DNA of 64,000 bases, from positions 12,234,011 to 12,298,010 of the forward strand of contig JABBOT010000010.1 in NCBI GenBank assembly GCA_016165875.1, given 5' to 3'. The position numbers and the translations under genes were made by a program. The notes beneath the pieces were generated by a model that saw only the letters and a program-made list of their open reading frames with translations, was not told where the DNA came from and searched no databases. The DNA comes from Acanthopleura granulata (Eukaryota > Mollusca > Polyplacophora > Chitonida > Chitonidae). Positions 23,030-33,609 of the stretch are shown piece by piece (the first letter of the stretch is position 1; each line of letters opens with the position of its first letter).

Positions 23030-23660
23030 TGATTGAACACTATAATATTACCTCTAGATTGTGTGTTAAAATGGCTTACTCAAACACGGTATTCACATTC
23101 CTTGTCAAGAATTTCGTTGTAAGTTGACTTTACAGGTGAGTTTACAGGTAACTCCTGTAAACAGATGACTGAAAGTTTCTTGTTTTTGAAATAATGAAAC
23201 ACATCACGTCTTTCTCCCGCCTGCAAGTCCTCGAGAGTTCATTGAAACTATTTTCAATGTTTCAGCCATTTTTCACGATGTAGAATGTTAAAAAGGTTAC
23301 ATATTCATCATATACATTTTGTTCCTCCTTTTATATAAATTAAGTTTGTCGAAATCTCATTACTTTTTCAGTAACATGGTTGTCATACAGCGCTTTTGAG
23401 TTTCTCTTTGTTCTGCCTAAACCACACATTTACACTTTCATTCATTTATCCTTTAGTTCTCCTGCAATTAAACTGACAGTGGAATTCAATGAAAATCTAT
23501 ATGTCATTTAAGGGTAATTTCTTGTGGGCAGTCACGTAGGTTAAACTTGGCTGTCACAGATATCCTCATATTGCTATCTATCAACCGTTTTTCAGCCATT
23601 GCACAACAGAAGGTCATATTTGCATACATGCTAATTCACTATAAAATCAATTCCTTTGGT
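23030..23660. other. Unannotated AT-rich sequence
   Basis: No recognised feature. Confidence 0.5.
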
Positions 23661-23666
23661 GAAATT

Positions 23667-23745
23667 ATCTTCCACCAAAGAAAAAAGAAATTAACAATTA
23701 AACATGGTCAACTTTCGGGTCACGGTATCTCACAGAATGAAAGCG
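23667..23745 (+). repeat. Diverged inverted copy of the PLE-associated 126-bp repeat
   Basis: CTTCCACC...GAAATTAACAATT...AACATGGTCAACTTTCGGGTCACGGTA is the reverse complement, with changes, of the repeat at 24596-24721. It forms an inverted pair with that copy about 0.9 kb away. Confidence 0.65.
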
Positions 23746-23749
23746 TTAA

Positions 23750-24590
23750 AACTCTGCTGACACCGTTAACGTATGCTTCATATAGTACCTTGTGAAAACT
23801 TATGCCGTTTTATGACGGCAACACACAACGTCAGGCGTGACACTAGTACAAAAAGTGGGTAGTTTTTGCAAATGCCGACAATTGGTTTTGACCAATCAAA
23901 CACCAGAGAAAAAAGTGTTGCCTGGAGATATATAATAACTGTCCCCGAGTATCGGTGAGACAGTGTTGTTTTTATCTTAGTAAGCCAAACTTTTGAAGCG
24001 CGTTGACCGCGCTGTTTTTCAAGTTGCGTCTCCAAGGCGGAGGAAAATATCACTTGCCAGAAGATCGGCATTAAGTATTAAAGAAATAACAGATTCGGTC
24101 AAATGGCTCTATGATTGTGTTCAGTGTGAGAAAACATTTATGAAACCAATATTTTTGGCGCCGGATGTATGAGGCAGTTTCATTGTTTGACTTGTCAACG
24201 CTGTGCAGTGAATTAAAACAGGAACAAAGTCTTTTTATTAGAAATCAACAAACGCCCAGGACTCTTGAAAGTAAAATTACTATTGGTTTATAAATATTGA
24301 TGAATTGCCTCCAATTGTCGTTTGGGATATTATTTTAAAATTTCTGTCGTGTGAGAAATTCAAAAAGATTAACAGTTCTGTAGCATGAAGTTTAGTCGAC
24401 ACGGGGGGGTTACCCAGGGTGGAAATTATCTACCGGTGGAAGTACAATTTCGCAACCAAATGGGTCAATGTTGCTTTTGGGACTTACTGAAGGGAACAGT
24501 GACAAGGAAGTAGTCTGGACCGGCCATTTGTAGTTTTTTTTCAGATTGCTTAAGGAGTTGTCCAACTTTCAGGCTATGGATATATGTCAC
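23750..24590. other. Unannotated; possible promoter-like stretch
   Basis: It contains a CCAAT-like motif (~23895) and ATATATAATAAC (~23927), spaced as a CCAAT/TATA pair might be, but no credible gene follows on the plus strand. A short palindrome TGCCGTTTTATGACGGCA lies at ~23803-23820. I make no gene call. Confidence 0.3.
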
Positions 24591-24595
24591 TTCTG

Positions 24596-24721
24596 TTTCT
24601 CACTGATACTTCAAATTACATGTTATAAAGCGCTGAAGACATTTTTGCCACTTTTCAGTGAGTTACCGTGACCCAAAAGTTGACCATGTTGAATTGTTCA
24701 TTTCTCTTTTCCAGTGGTAGA
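24596..24721 (-). repeat. 126-bp repeat, copy 1 (PLE terminal sequence)
   Basis: Matches 26149-26274 at 122 of 126 positions; the four differences are all transitions. Orientation is assigned from copy 2, which directly continues a minus-strand PLE endonuclease once the inserted LINE is discounted. Beyond 24725 the two copies diverge. Confidence 0.85.
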
Positions 24722-25399
24722 TGACTTCATCAAACGAATTGATTTAACTTCCGTGTATAGCGCATTAACATTTGTGCAAATATGAGCGTCAGTCGTACAA
24801 TGATTGATGAACTGTTGATTAATACAGGAGTATCCATGTTTAGCCAACAAGGCTGCCACAACAAATGAGCCTTAATGGGGATGTTTCAGGTTTAAACTAT
24901 GTACAAAGCAGCACAAATAGGGCAAAGGAAATCTAATTACAAAACTTGTCTTCATTATATCATCACAAAGGTAGTGGGTAAAACGTGTTGAAATCTTTTT
25001 CCAAATATACCGCTTAGGTATAGACTACAGACCCGACCTCCCCCACTTATTTTTCTACGTCTGAAAACCAAGTCAGCATTACAGTTTAGAGACGATGCCT
25101 TTACGAGATGCAAATCACTTACAGTTGTAATAGAGCACTATCACATTACATATTCAGTTTTAACTGCGTAACTCGTTTCTCGGTTAAATAAATTATTCCT
25201 TGGTGTTCTCACAGTTGGCCACAGATGCTCCACGTGTTGAGTTACGTGACCGAGGGGATCGTGGTGTATGGAACGACATAACCAGGTTATCAAGAAAGGA
25301 AGTCGATCTCATCTGTTTTATGTGGTCGTTAAAGTTGTTTGCAAAGCTTTTTTCCGTCACGTGACCAAGCATCATTGAATGACCTGATAAAAGTTTCAA

Positions 25400-25946
25400 T
25401 AGATTTTGATTTTTCAGCGTCAAGTCTTCTTTTATAACTATACTGGGTCCCTTTAAAGCCCTTCTAACCTTTATACCATCAGTTTTATGTCGTCGAGATA
25501 TGAATTTGACTATGACTCCTCTTAGCTATGAACCTATGTCCGGCCTAGCAGGGCCCAGTCTGTGTGGCATACGTATATTCCTAGATGTTAATAATAACTG
25601 AAGTTTCGAGTCAAGAATTTCAGCAACTTTACGTAAAAACTGGTCAATTGTCTCAGAGCTTCTGTCCCGCCCTACCGCATAAATTCGCATCCTTTGTTTT
25701 CGGGTGTATGACTCCATGTCATTGTGTCTATCTTCAATATCCGATGAAAAACTTTCGATCCTGTATTCCTAATTTTTCTTGTAACGTCTCACGTGTGACA
25801 ATTGAGTCCAGTTTAGTCATTATAAGCTGTAGCTGATTCAGGATTTGTACCTCACTTGATGACTCTTTTACCTCCCAGTCTACGTGCTGCTGGTGCTTGA
25901 TCCAATCAGCTTTGTGCAGATAATTCAAGTTTAGATAGTCATACAC
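25400..25946 (-). pseudogene. L1-like LINE ORF1 remnant (coiled coil plus RRM-type)
   Basis: The minus frames give a helical stretch (VQILNQLQLIMTKLDSIVTR), then ESYTRKQRMRIYAVGRD, IDQFLRKVAEIL, and NIRMPHRLGPARPD, then in shifted frames a V-K-F stretch and KGTQYSYKRRLDAEKSKSI. The order (coiled coil, E-x-x-x-R-x-x-R-x-x-x-I-Y, H-R-L-G) follows the L1 ORF1/transposase-22 pattern, an RNA-binding chaperone. Frameshifts near 25720 and 25520. It may belong with the endonuclease fragment at 22745-23020. Confidence 0.6.
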
Positions 25947-25949
25947 TGA

Positions 25950-26148
25950 GTCAGTTTTAAAACCCTCTTAAATATCAGTAGAACAAAAACTAAAAGCTTG
26001 GATTTATTTTTCAATTAGGTACTGAGCTTCGTCAAAGTCATAGTGTAGCAGTAAAATCCGCGCGAATCCAATACTCCAGTGGGGATACTGGTTTGACTAC
26101 AGATGCAGTCCGTGGTGTTGCGTGGTAGCCCTATGCAAAAGTCATTTA
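25950..26148. other. Short unassigned stretch
   Basis: Sits between the L1-like ORF1 remnant and the second 126-bp repeat. In the minus direction it would be downstream sequence of the PLE. Confidence 0.3.
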
Positions 26149-26274
26149 TTTCTCACTGATACCTCAAATTACATGTTATAAAGCACTGAAGACATTTTTG
26201 TCACTTTTCAGTGAGTTACCATGACCCAAAAGTTGACCATGTTGAATTGTTCATTTCTCTTTTCCAGTGGTAGA
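26149..26274 (-). repeat. 126-bp repeat, copy 2 (PLE 3' end)
   Basis: Near-identical to 24596-24721. It ends AGTGGTAGA at 26266-26274, which recurs as AGTGGCAGA at 31752-31760 after the LINE, so it marks the LINE target site. Skipping the LINE, it continues the minus-strand PLE endonuclease C-terminus. Confidence 0.85.
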
Positions 26275-26590
26275 CCCCCGTGGGGTTCCCGGGAGTGAAA
26301 AGAAATGGCCCCAGTTCTCTAGGCAAGATTGTCGTGCAAGGAGGCTAACCTAGGGCTCTCCCGTGTCGTTTCGGTGAATAGAGTAGTTCCACAGCCTCTC
26401 CCGGGCTTGTCGTACAAGGCTACTAAAAGGGGCAACCTGTTTGCCGTGGGGGAGGACGGGATCCTGGAAGAGGGCGGGTTGATCTTGCGAGATCGTCACG
26501 CCCAATACTCCACTTCGGCCCTTACTTCTCCAAGTAAGCCTTGTCTCTGCGTGATTCCAAAGTTTCTCCATATCAACACTCTTTAGAGAA
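26275..26590 (+). promoter_or_regulatory. LINE 5' UTR
   Basis: This ~300-bp block recurs at 55990-56340 (+) and inverted at 5930-6240, 12290-12620 and 39605-39864, always at the 5' side of the element. LINEs of this kind carry an internal promoter in this region; that role is inferred, and no core promoter motif is identified. In this copy the block corresponding to 56440-56650 is replaced by a different sequence (26590-27000). Confidence 0.6.
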
Positions 26591-27059
26591 CAAATGATTT
26601 TTCTTATTTTTCGTTCGTGGGATTACGTTTGAGGCGGTTGCTCATGCGTCTATGAAGCAGTTCGTGTTTGATGTGCTACCTCCTTCAATGGGTGAGGGAT
26701 GGAGGACCTCGAATGGGGAATGGGGTGTGCATATTAAGGCCATCTATTTGAGTTCATGTGGAATCTTTGGTGTCTTTCCTCCTGGGTATCCCCAGATTCA
26801 GGCATCGCCCTTGTTGGCACTCCGTGGTGGGTGGAGAACACGTGGGGTGATTTCCTACTTATTTATTATGACTTCCCTAAACCTTTTACAAAATGTCTCT
26901 AATATTCGATTGTCCTCTCAGCCAATTAAAGGTGCTGATGAAAAGAGGAAACTGGAGGTTTTGTCAGACTCACTTGACAATGGACAGGAAAGTTGGTAGG
27001 CTTTTGATTTTCTCTCAACAAAGAGTGAACAAAAGCCGGCCTGTAAAATTCATCCTTTT

Positions 27060-28219
27060 CTCTTGAAAAGGTGCAGCAGGCACTTTAAAAAATGTTAAAA
27101 AACTACGATCCGGAGACATTCTCATCGAATGTTTCCGGAAACAACAATAGAAAAATTTATTATCATTAAATAAAATTTCCGATATATCTGTTTTTACATC
27201 CCCTCACAATACCCTGAGCAGTTGTCAGGGAATAATACGTGACAGGGATGGGGATATTTTCAACCTCTCTGAAGAAGAAATCTGTACGGAATTAAAAGCA
27301 CAGGATGTCAGAGTGAAACGTTTCACAACAAAAAAGCTGGCAACATTCTCAAATTAAACACATACCTGTTGACCTTTAATAGCACCTCTCTACCATCATA
27401 TATATACATTCTCCCGTATAGGGTTAATGTGGATTTATATATACCTAACCCAACACGATCTTTCACTTGCCAAAAATTTGGTCACGGCAAAGGCCAATGT
27501 AAAAATAAACTGGTTTGTTTCCGTTGCGGCAGTGAAGCTCACGATGATTTTTACTGCAGCAGCACAGCTAAGTGGAGCAATTGCGGCGGAGATCACATAT
27601 CCTCCTCTAAGGATTCTCCTTTCTTCATTAAAGAAAGGCAAATAATCAATTTAAAAACTAAAAACAACATTTCCTACCAAGAGGTCACCAAATTGGCCTC
27701 CCTTTCTAATATTTCACCACAGACTTTGTTTGCCAATGTAGTCAAGCGAGCTACATCTGTTGCAACTCAAACTTCCTTGACTTGGCCCGTTGGAAACGAC
27801 AAATCTAGTTCAATCTCTTTGGAACCTTCGGCTCAACCTGTCGGGAACACTTGTTCAACCCAGATCACCTCAGTACAACAAATAAAACCAGTAAACAATG
27901 CCGAAAAAAAACTGATAGACATGAATCTTAGTCCTCTAAAAATAATAATGACAAAAACAAATCCAAAAACAAACTTCAAAGTAATAATATTAAAACCAGT
28001 GAACCGAGTGGCCCTACAGAACGTCCGTCTAAGGCCACTCGAGATCCTGTTCAAACATTTGACAGGTTTGGATCACTGGGGGACGTTGTCCCTTCAACAT
28101 CAGATGCGGATGTGATGGATACATCACCCGCACCAGGGAGATCGTCCAGCCGATCTCCAAGGAAGGGTCGTCCTCGGTCCAGACATAAAGAGAAATCTCC
28201 TATACGCTTCCCTCCGTAA
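27060..28219 (+). pseudogene. LINE ORF1 (RNA-binding, CCHC knuckles), broken
   Basis: N-terminal part in split frames: SPHNTLSSCQGIIRDRDGDI, then TELKAQDVRVKRF and NTYLLTF, the conserved pre-knuckle domain of I/Nimb-type ORF1. The frame 27369-28115 then gives VDLYIPNPTRSFTCQKFGHG, an intact knuckle CFRCGSEAHDDFYC, a degenerate one (WSNCGGDH, first C lost), ISYQEVTKLA, and LTWPVG. The first knuckle has S for its first cysteine. After ~27970 the proper frame shifts to ...SEPSGPTERPSKATRDPVQT and STSDADVMDTS, ending TAA at 28217-28219. The stop overlaps the ORF2 ATG. ORF1 protein would bind the element RNA. Confidence 0.8.
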
Positions 28220-31200
28220 TGTCTACACACGACAAAATTATACTATGGAATTGTCGACGTCTTAAGTTTAATTTTATTGAAATAACACAGCTGGTCCAAC
28301 CATTAAATCCTATTGCCCTTTGTCTTCAGGAAACTCACCTGAAGACATCTGACAAAGATAAAATAACTCTCAAAAATTATTCACTTTATAGTACATTTTG
28401 TCACAATGAAGAGCGAACTGCAGGCGGGCTCCTCTATCTCCATAAATAACAACATTATCCACAGTCCTGTTCCTCTGAATACAGAGCTTCAGGCTGTGAC
28501 CGTTCATGTTTCATTGTTTAAGACAGTCACATTGTGTTCGGTTTATATTCCTCCGAACACTTCTTTGTCAGCTTTCCAGTTGCATAATTTGAAAGAACAA
28601 TTACCTACACCGTTTTTAATATTGGGCGACTTTGATTCCCATAACCCCTTATGTTGAAGTAACAACATAAATAATAAGGGCAAGGTAGTAGAAGATTTTT
28701 TAACATAGGAGGAACTTTACATCCTGGTAATGGCGTTTATTCTGCTATCGATCTCACTATCACCGATCCATCATTTCTCCCGGATTTTTCTTGGAGAGTG
28801 CATGAGGATCTTTGTGGTAGTGACCATTTTCCTATTATCCTAGAGCATCTCACTTCTGATTCTTTAGAACGTGTAGTTAGGTGGAAGTTCGATAAAGCAG
28901 ATTGGATGGCATTTGAGACGTCCTGTGAGGCTGATATCACTCCAGAGACTCGCAATGCAGCAGATGATCCTATATTAAAATTCAATGAGCTTATTTTACG
29001 AGCTGCAGAGAGAACTTCCCCTAGGGCCTCGACGAGTCCAAAATCCAAAAGTTAACCCTGGTATGACAATGACTGTCGTAAAGCCATATAGGACCGTAAA
29101 AAAGCTGAACGTACATTCAATCATTGTCCTACGGATAATAATTTAAACCAGGTTCGTATTCTTAGAGCTAAAACTCGTCGATTACTTAAGTCCAAGAGAC
29201 AATCTTGTTCGTGGAACTTCATTTCAGGTATTACGTCAAAAACAGCCATGCGTAAGGTCTGGAATATGGTTCAGAAACTTAAGGGCAAAAATAATAAAGC
29301 AAAAGTCCAGCACTTGAACGATGGAGATAATATACCAACTTCTGCATCCGATATAAGTAATAAATTAGCTGATACCATTTCTAAAAAATCTTCTACTGAG
29401 AATTATATTTCAGATTTTCAGCATATCAAAAAGGAGAAGGAGAAAATAAATTGTCTTTTTCTTCTAAAAATTTAGAAGATTATAATCATCCTTTTAATAT
29501 GAATGAGCTAAAAACTGCATTGAGAAAGGCACATGATACTGCATCTGGTCCAGACAACGTATATTATAAGTTTCTGAACCATTTACCACCTGAACCACTT
29601 GAGACTCTCTTAGATTTACTAAATGATATTTGGTAATTTTCCACCCTCATGGAGGGAGGCATGTATTATCCCGGTTCCCAAATCGGGTAAGGATCATACT
29701 GATCCAAATAACTACCGTCCCATAGCTCTTACCAGTTGTGTCTGTCAGACTATGGAACGGATGATAAATGATAGACTTGTTTGGTTTCTTGAAACCGGCA
29801 AGTTACTATTTGATATCCAATGTGGTTTTCGTCAAGGTAGATCCACTATGGATCACCTTGAAAGTTTTATTCGCGATGATTTTATTAATAATGAACATGT
29901 GGTGTCTATATTTTTTGACCTTGAAAAGGCCTACGACACTACATGGAAATATGGTATTTTAAAAAACCTCGCGGATATGGGCCTCAAAGGCCGATTACCA
30001 ATATTTATATCAAAATTTTTATCTGATAGTCAGTTTAAGGTACGGCTGGGGACCACTCTTTCTGACTCTTATGAGTAAGAGATGAGTGTGCCCCAGGGCA
30101 GTATCCTTTCACCAACACTGCTCAACATAAAAAATTAACAGCTTGGCTCAAACATTAAAAAACGGTACTGAGGGTTCTTTATATGTAGATGATTTCCTGA
30201 TATGCTACCGTGCTAAAGTATGAATAACATCGAGTGGCAACTGCAGCTTTGCCTGAACAAAATCGAGAAATGGGCAGTTTCCAATGGTTTTAGATTTTCT
30301 ACGTCTAAAACCGTCAGTATGCATTTCTGTAATAAACGCAAACTTCATCTAGACCCTGAGCTTAAATTTTGTGGTGAACCAGTGAAGATTGTTGGGGAAA
30401 ATAAATTTTTAGGGGTTATATTGGATGGTAAATTATCTTTTAAACCTCACATAAAAACGCTTGAAGCTAAATGTACAGAGGCTCTCGATATAATTAAGGT
30501 CGTGTCTATCACAGATTGGGGTGCTGACCGATCTGTTTTACTTAATCTATATCGTTCTCTAGTGAGGTCTAAATTGGACTATAGGTACATCATTTACGAT
30601 TCCGCTAGGAAATCATATCTTAAAATGTTGGATCCGGTCCATCAACAAGGTCTGAGGCTCAGTCGTGGCCCCTTTAGAACCTCACCAGTAGAGAGTATGT
30701 ACGTGGAAGGCAATGAGCCTGCTTTATATAACCGACGTATTAAGCTGAGCATTCAATATGCAACAAACCTTAAAGCTCACCCAACAAACCCTGCATACGG
30801 CTGTGTTTTCAATCCATCATATGTAGACAAATATACTAAATGTCCTAACAAGATCCCTCCGTTCGGTCTTCGTATACGGGACCATGTTGTGGAATCTAAC
30901 ATCAAGCTACAGGAGACAGCTCCAGTGTAGCTTCTTCCACAACCTAAACTAATATTTGATCTACGTCAACATAATAAATCGAGTACAAATCCTCTTATAA
31001 TTCAGCAAGCTTTTGCTGAAATTAAGGCTAATTATCCAAATTATAAATTTATATACACTGGCGGGTCGAAGGACGGGGAGAAGGTTGCGGCTGCGGCTGT
31101 CTTAGAACAGCGGGTCTCTTCTCTTCGTCTTCCGTCTTCATCTTCTATCTTTTCTGCAGAAGCCAGGGCTATACTCCTGGTTTTATCATATGTTTCCTCT

Positions 31201-31690
31201 GGGCTTGCCCAGAGGGCAATGATATGCAGTGACTCGCTCTCCTGCCTTTTGGACATACAGAATAATAAGTTTAAAAACCCGCTCATTCTTGAAATTTTGG
31301 TCTTACATAGAAAATTGATTAAAAGAGGCAAAGATATTATATTCTGTTGGATACCAAGTCATATTGGTGTCCATGGAAACACAGTGGACCGGGAGGCAAG
31401 GTCTGCCCTAATAAATCCATATCAAAAGTTAAAATCCCGTATATTGACTTTCATATTCTTAACATTTAACATTCTTAAATATATTCGTCGCCTTTGGCAG
31501 GATGAATGGGACTTGCAGATGCGTAATAAACTGTACGCTTTTCACCCCGTCTTTGGACATAATTATCATACACTGGCTATGTCTCGTAGAGGCCAAGTAG
31601 TTTTAACAAGATGTCGTGTTGGGCATTCTCGTCTGACACACAGTTTTATCCTGGATAGGAGCAGGCTCGTGTTTCCACCTTGTTCTCGCC
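28219..31690 (+). pseudogene. LINE ORF2 (endonuclease, RT, RNase H), broken
   Basis: Start ATG (28219-28221) overlaps the ORF1 stop. Endonuclease: IILWNCRRLKFNFIEIT, CLQETHLKTSDKDK, LILGDFDSHNP (GDFN changed to GDFD), CGSDHFPIILEHLTS. RT: NNYRPIALTSCVCQTMERM, FFDLEKAYDTTWKYG, SVPQGSILSP, SLYVDD (30182-30193, intact catalytic pair), NKFLGVILDGKLSFKPH, RSKLDYRYIIY. RNase H: IYTGGSKDGEK (TDGS changed to TGGS, losing a catalytic Asp), MICSDSLSCLL, IFCWIPSHIGVHGNT. Stops or shifts near 28447, 28656, 29475, 29636, 30078, 30220 and elsewhere. The C-terminal CVGCDAQYG-type knuckle is deleted. Confidence 0.85.
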
Positions 31691-31751
31691 ACGATATTCC
31701 TGAGATATTGCCGATGTGGCGTTAAGCCATAATCATTCATTGATTCATTCT

Positions 31752-32110
31752 AGTGGCAGATGACTGTTCAATGTAGGATTTGCCCTTCTAATAGCCAGAG
31801 TTCCCTTAAATAACCGCGTGTTCACATGACAGACTTTGTCTAACATTTCACAATTGCTGACAATTGTGTGAAGTAAGCCATCTGATCTGTCAGGTTGATT
31901 CATTAGGTCTCGGTAATCTTGGAATAGTTCACAATTATATATGTGATCGATTATAGCACTATTGCCTGCAGCGTGTTTTTTTAAGTGGCTGAGTAAGGAC
32001 CTCTCCGTTTCACCAATATACAAGTTTTTCAAACAGGGTGTGTAACTTGATACACAGCTTCGAATTCATGAAAGAGAGGAATAGAATCTTTGAAATTAAG
32101 AATGACGTTA
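31752..32110 (-). pseudogene. Penelope-like element GIY-YIG endonuclease end
   Basis: The minus frame carries LFHEFEAVYQVTHPV, then KNLYIGETERSLLSHLKKHA, AIIDHIYNCELFQDYRDLM and RRANPTLNSHLPLE. The LYIGETERS...H pattern is the GIY-YIG nuclease that canonical Penelope-like elements carry after the RT. It nicks DNA to prime reverse transcription. Its 3' continuation is the 126-bp repeat at 26149-26274, now 5.5 kb away because of the LINE insertion. Upstream RT is absent; instead a plus-strand PLE follows. Confidence 0.8.
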
Positions 32111-32224
32111 CACCTGAAAGTTCTCTATACATCATTAACTTTGGCTGGTGGGTATAGTAACTTATTAATTTTATTTACACATCTTCATACAATTTGTTCA
32201 CAACGTACTGTTTCAACAGATAGA

Positions 32225-33400
32225 TGAGGACTGTGGGGTCCATTGTTAGCTGACATTATCGTGTCCACATTAGAAGAAGTTATAGACCAATTATGTGAGA
32301 AAGGAATAATCAAAGCTTACATGCGCTAAGTTCATGACACTATTCTCTTAGCAAAACCCCGAGATTTCTGCCTCATTTGGAACATCTAGCATTCCTTTCC
32401 TATACATATAAAATTTAGTCATGAAGTATTCGGTGATAATAAAGACGTTCACTTCCTGGACATCAACATAGCAAAAATGGCACATCTTTTTTTTGAAATT
32501 CTACCCATACGGGACCATTCACACATTCTTATAGTTTTGAGCCCTAGCGTACCCAAATATCCTGGATCCGTTCACCTCTTACAAGGGCCAAGAAATATCG
32601 AAACACTTCTGCCATTTTGAAAGACGAGATTAAAACCATAAAAACATTTTTGAGCTGAACCGTTTCAGAAAAGATACAGCAGATAAATTAATTTCTGCTC
32701 TGAGTCCGAAAGGAACTAGCATTGTTGACAAAAACGCGGACACGGAATAGTCATAAATCTGGCTGTTCCTATCCTTCGTCGGCAGACCTGGTGAACAAAT
32801 TGTAGGTAGATGTATAAATAAAATTAATAGATCCTATATCTTTCTCTTATAATTGCAAAATTGTGCATCAATTTACAAGCCCTTGTTGAAAAACTTGTAT
32901 ATTGATGAAACGGAGATGTGCTTATTCGGCCACTTAGAGCAACACGCTGCAAGCAATAGGGCTACACTCGATCACATGTATAATTGTGAGCTATTTCAAC
33001 ATTACCGAGATCTACTGAACCTACTTGACCGATCAGATGGCTTGCCGAACAAAGACATGGTTCACACAATAGTCAGCAATTGTAAAATCATAGGCAAATG
33101 CTACTTAAAGAAGCCCTGGTTATCAGAAAGGCAAATCCCACACTGAACACTGGTCTGAAATCCTCTCGGGAACTAGCATTGTTTAGACGAAGAAAGCTCT
33201 CTTCACCCTACTGGTCCATGGAAATACTCCCTCACAAGAATGCAAACTGTTGTTTGACAGCACACTCTTTTACTCAGCTCACCTTTTCCCATTTACTGAT
33301 TGATCAATCACAGCACTGTGTATATAGGTACTTGTGAACGCAATACTTCCTGTTGTAGAACCATTCCTGATGGTGTCATAAATGAAGTGTCGAAATATTG
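32225..33400 (+). mobile_element. Penelope-like element remnant (RT and GIY-YIG)
   Basis: RT palm pieces: GPLLADIIVSTLEEVIDQL, KGIIKAYMR-stop-VHDTILLAKP (the YVDD region decayed), then DVHFLDINIAK, a KYPGSVH...-like stretch and QTWxVNKL. GIY-YIG at 32865-33160: KNLYIDETEMCLFGHLEQHA, DHMYNCELFQHYRDLL, RKANPTLN. G of the GET is D here. Its endonuclease is homologous to the minus-strand one at 31752-32110, so the two lie head to head. Stops and shifts throughout. Confidence 0.75.
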
Positions 33401-33447
33401 AACCACGATGTTATTAACAAATATTTTCGGAGTAACTGTTTTCCTTC

Positions 33448-33607
33448 AGTCCCCGTCGTACATGGAAAGGTCTGCCAGCAACCTGCGGATGGTCATGGGT
33501 TTCCTCCGGGCTCTGCACTTTTTGTCGCCAACATAATGCTGGCGGCCGTCGTATAAGTGAAATATGCTAGAGTACGGCATAAAATATCAATCAAATAAAT
33601 AAATAGA
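33448..33607 (+). mobile_element. SINE 3' half
   Basis: From GGAAAGGTCTGCCAGCAACC through GCGGCCGTCGTATAAGTGAA to GAGTACGGCATAAAATATCA and AAAT repeats; the tRNA head is missing. Confidence 0.85.
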
Positions 33608-33609
33608 TC

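Larger units (their letters stand above)
26275..31751 (+). mobile_element. Best, near full-length copy of the resident LINE
   Basis: About 5.5 kb bounded by a 9-bp target duplication (AGTGGTAGA / AGTGGCAGA, one transition). Order: 5' UTR from CCCCGTGGGGTTCCCGGGAG; ORF1; ORF2 with APE endonuclease, RT and RNase H; short 3' region ending GATGTGGCGTTAAGCC and a CATT repeat. RNase H, a CCHC-type ORF1 and APE endonuclease together point to the I/Nimb side of the non-LTR tree. It carries stops and frameshifts in both ORFs and lacks the ORF2 C-terminal knuckle and most of the 3' UTR (31670-31680 junction). It inserted into a Penelope-like element. Confidence 0.9.

Noticed and set aside
23890..23945. 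CCAAT/TATA promoter
   Set aside because: The motifs are present, but no open frame, exon or conserved gene lies downstream; AT-rich DNA gives such matches by chance.
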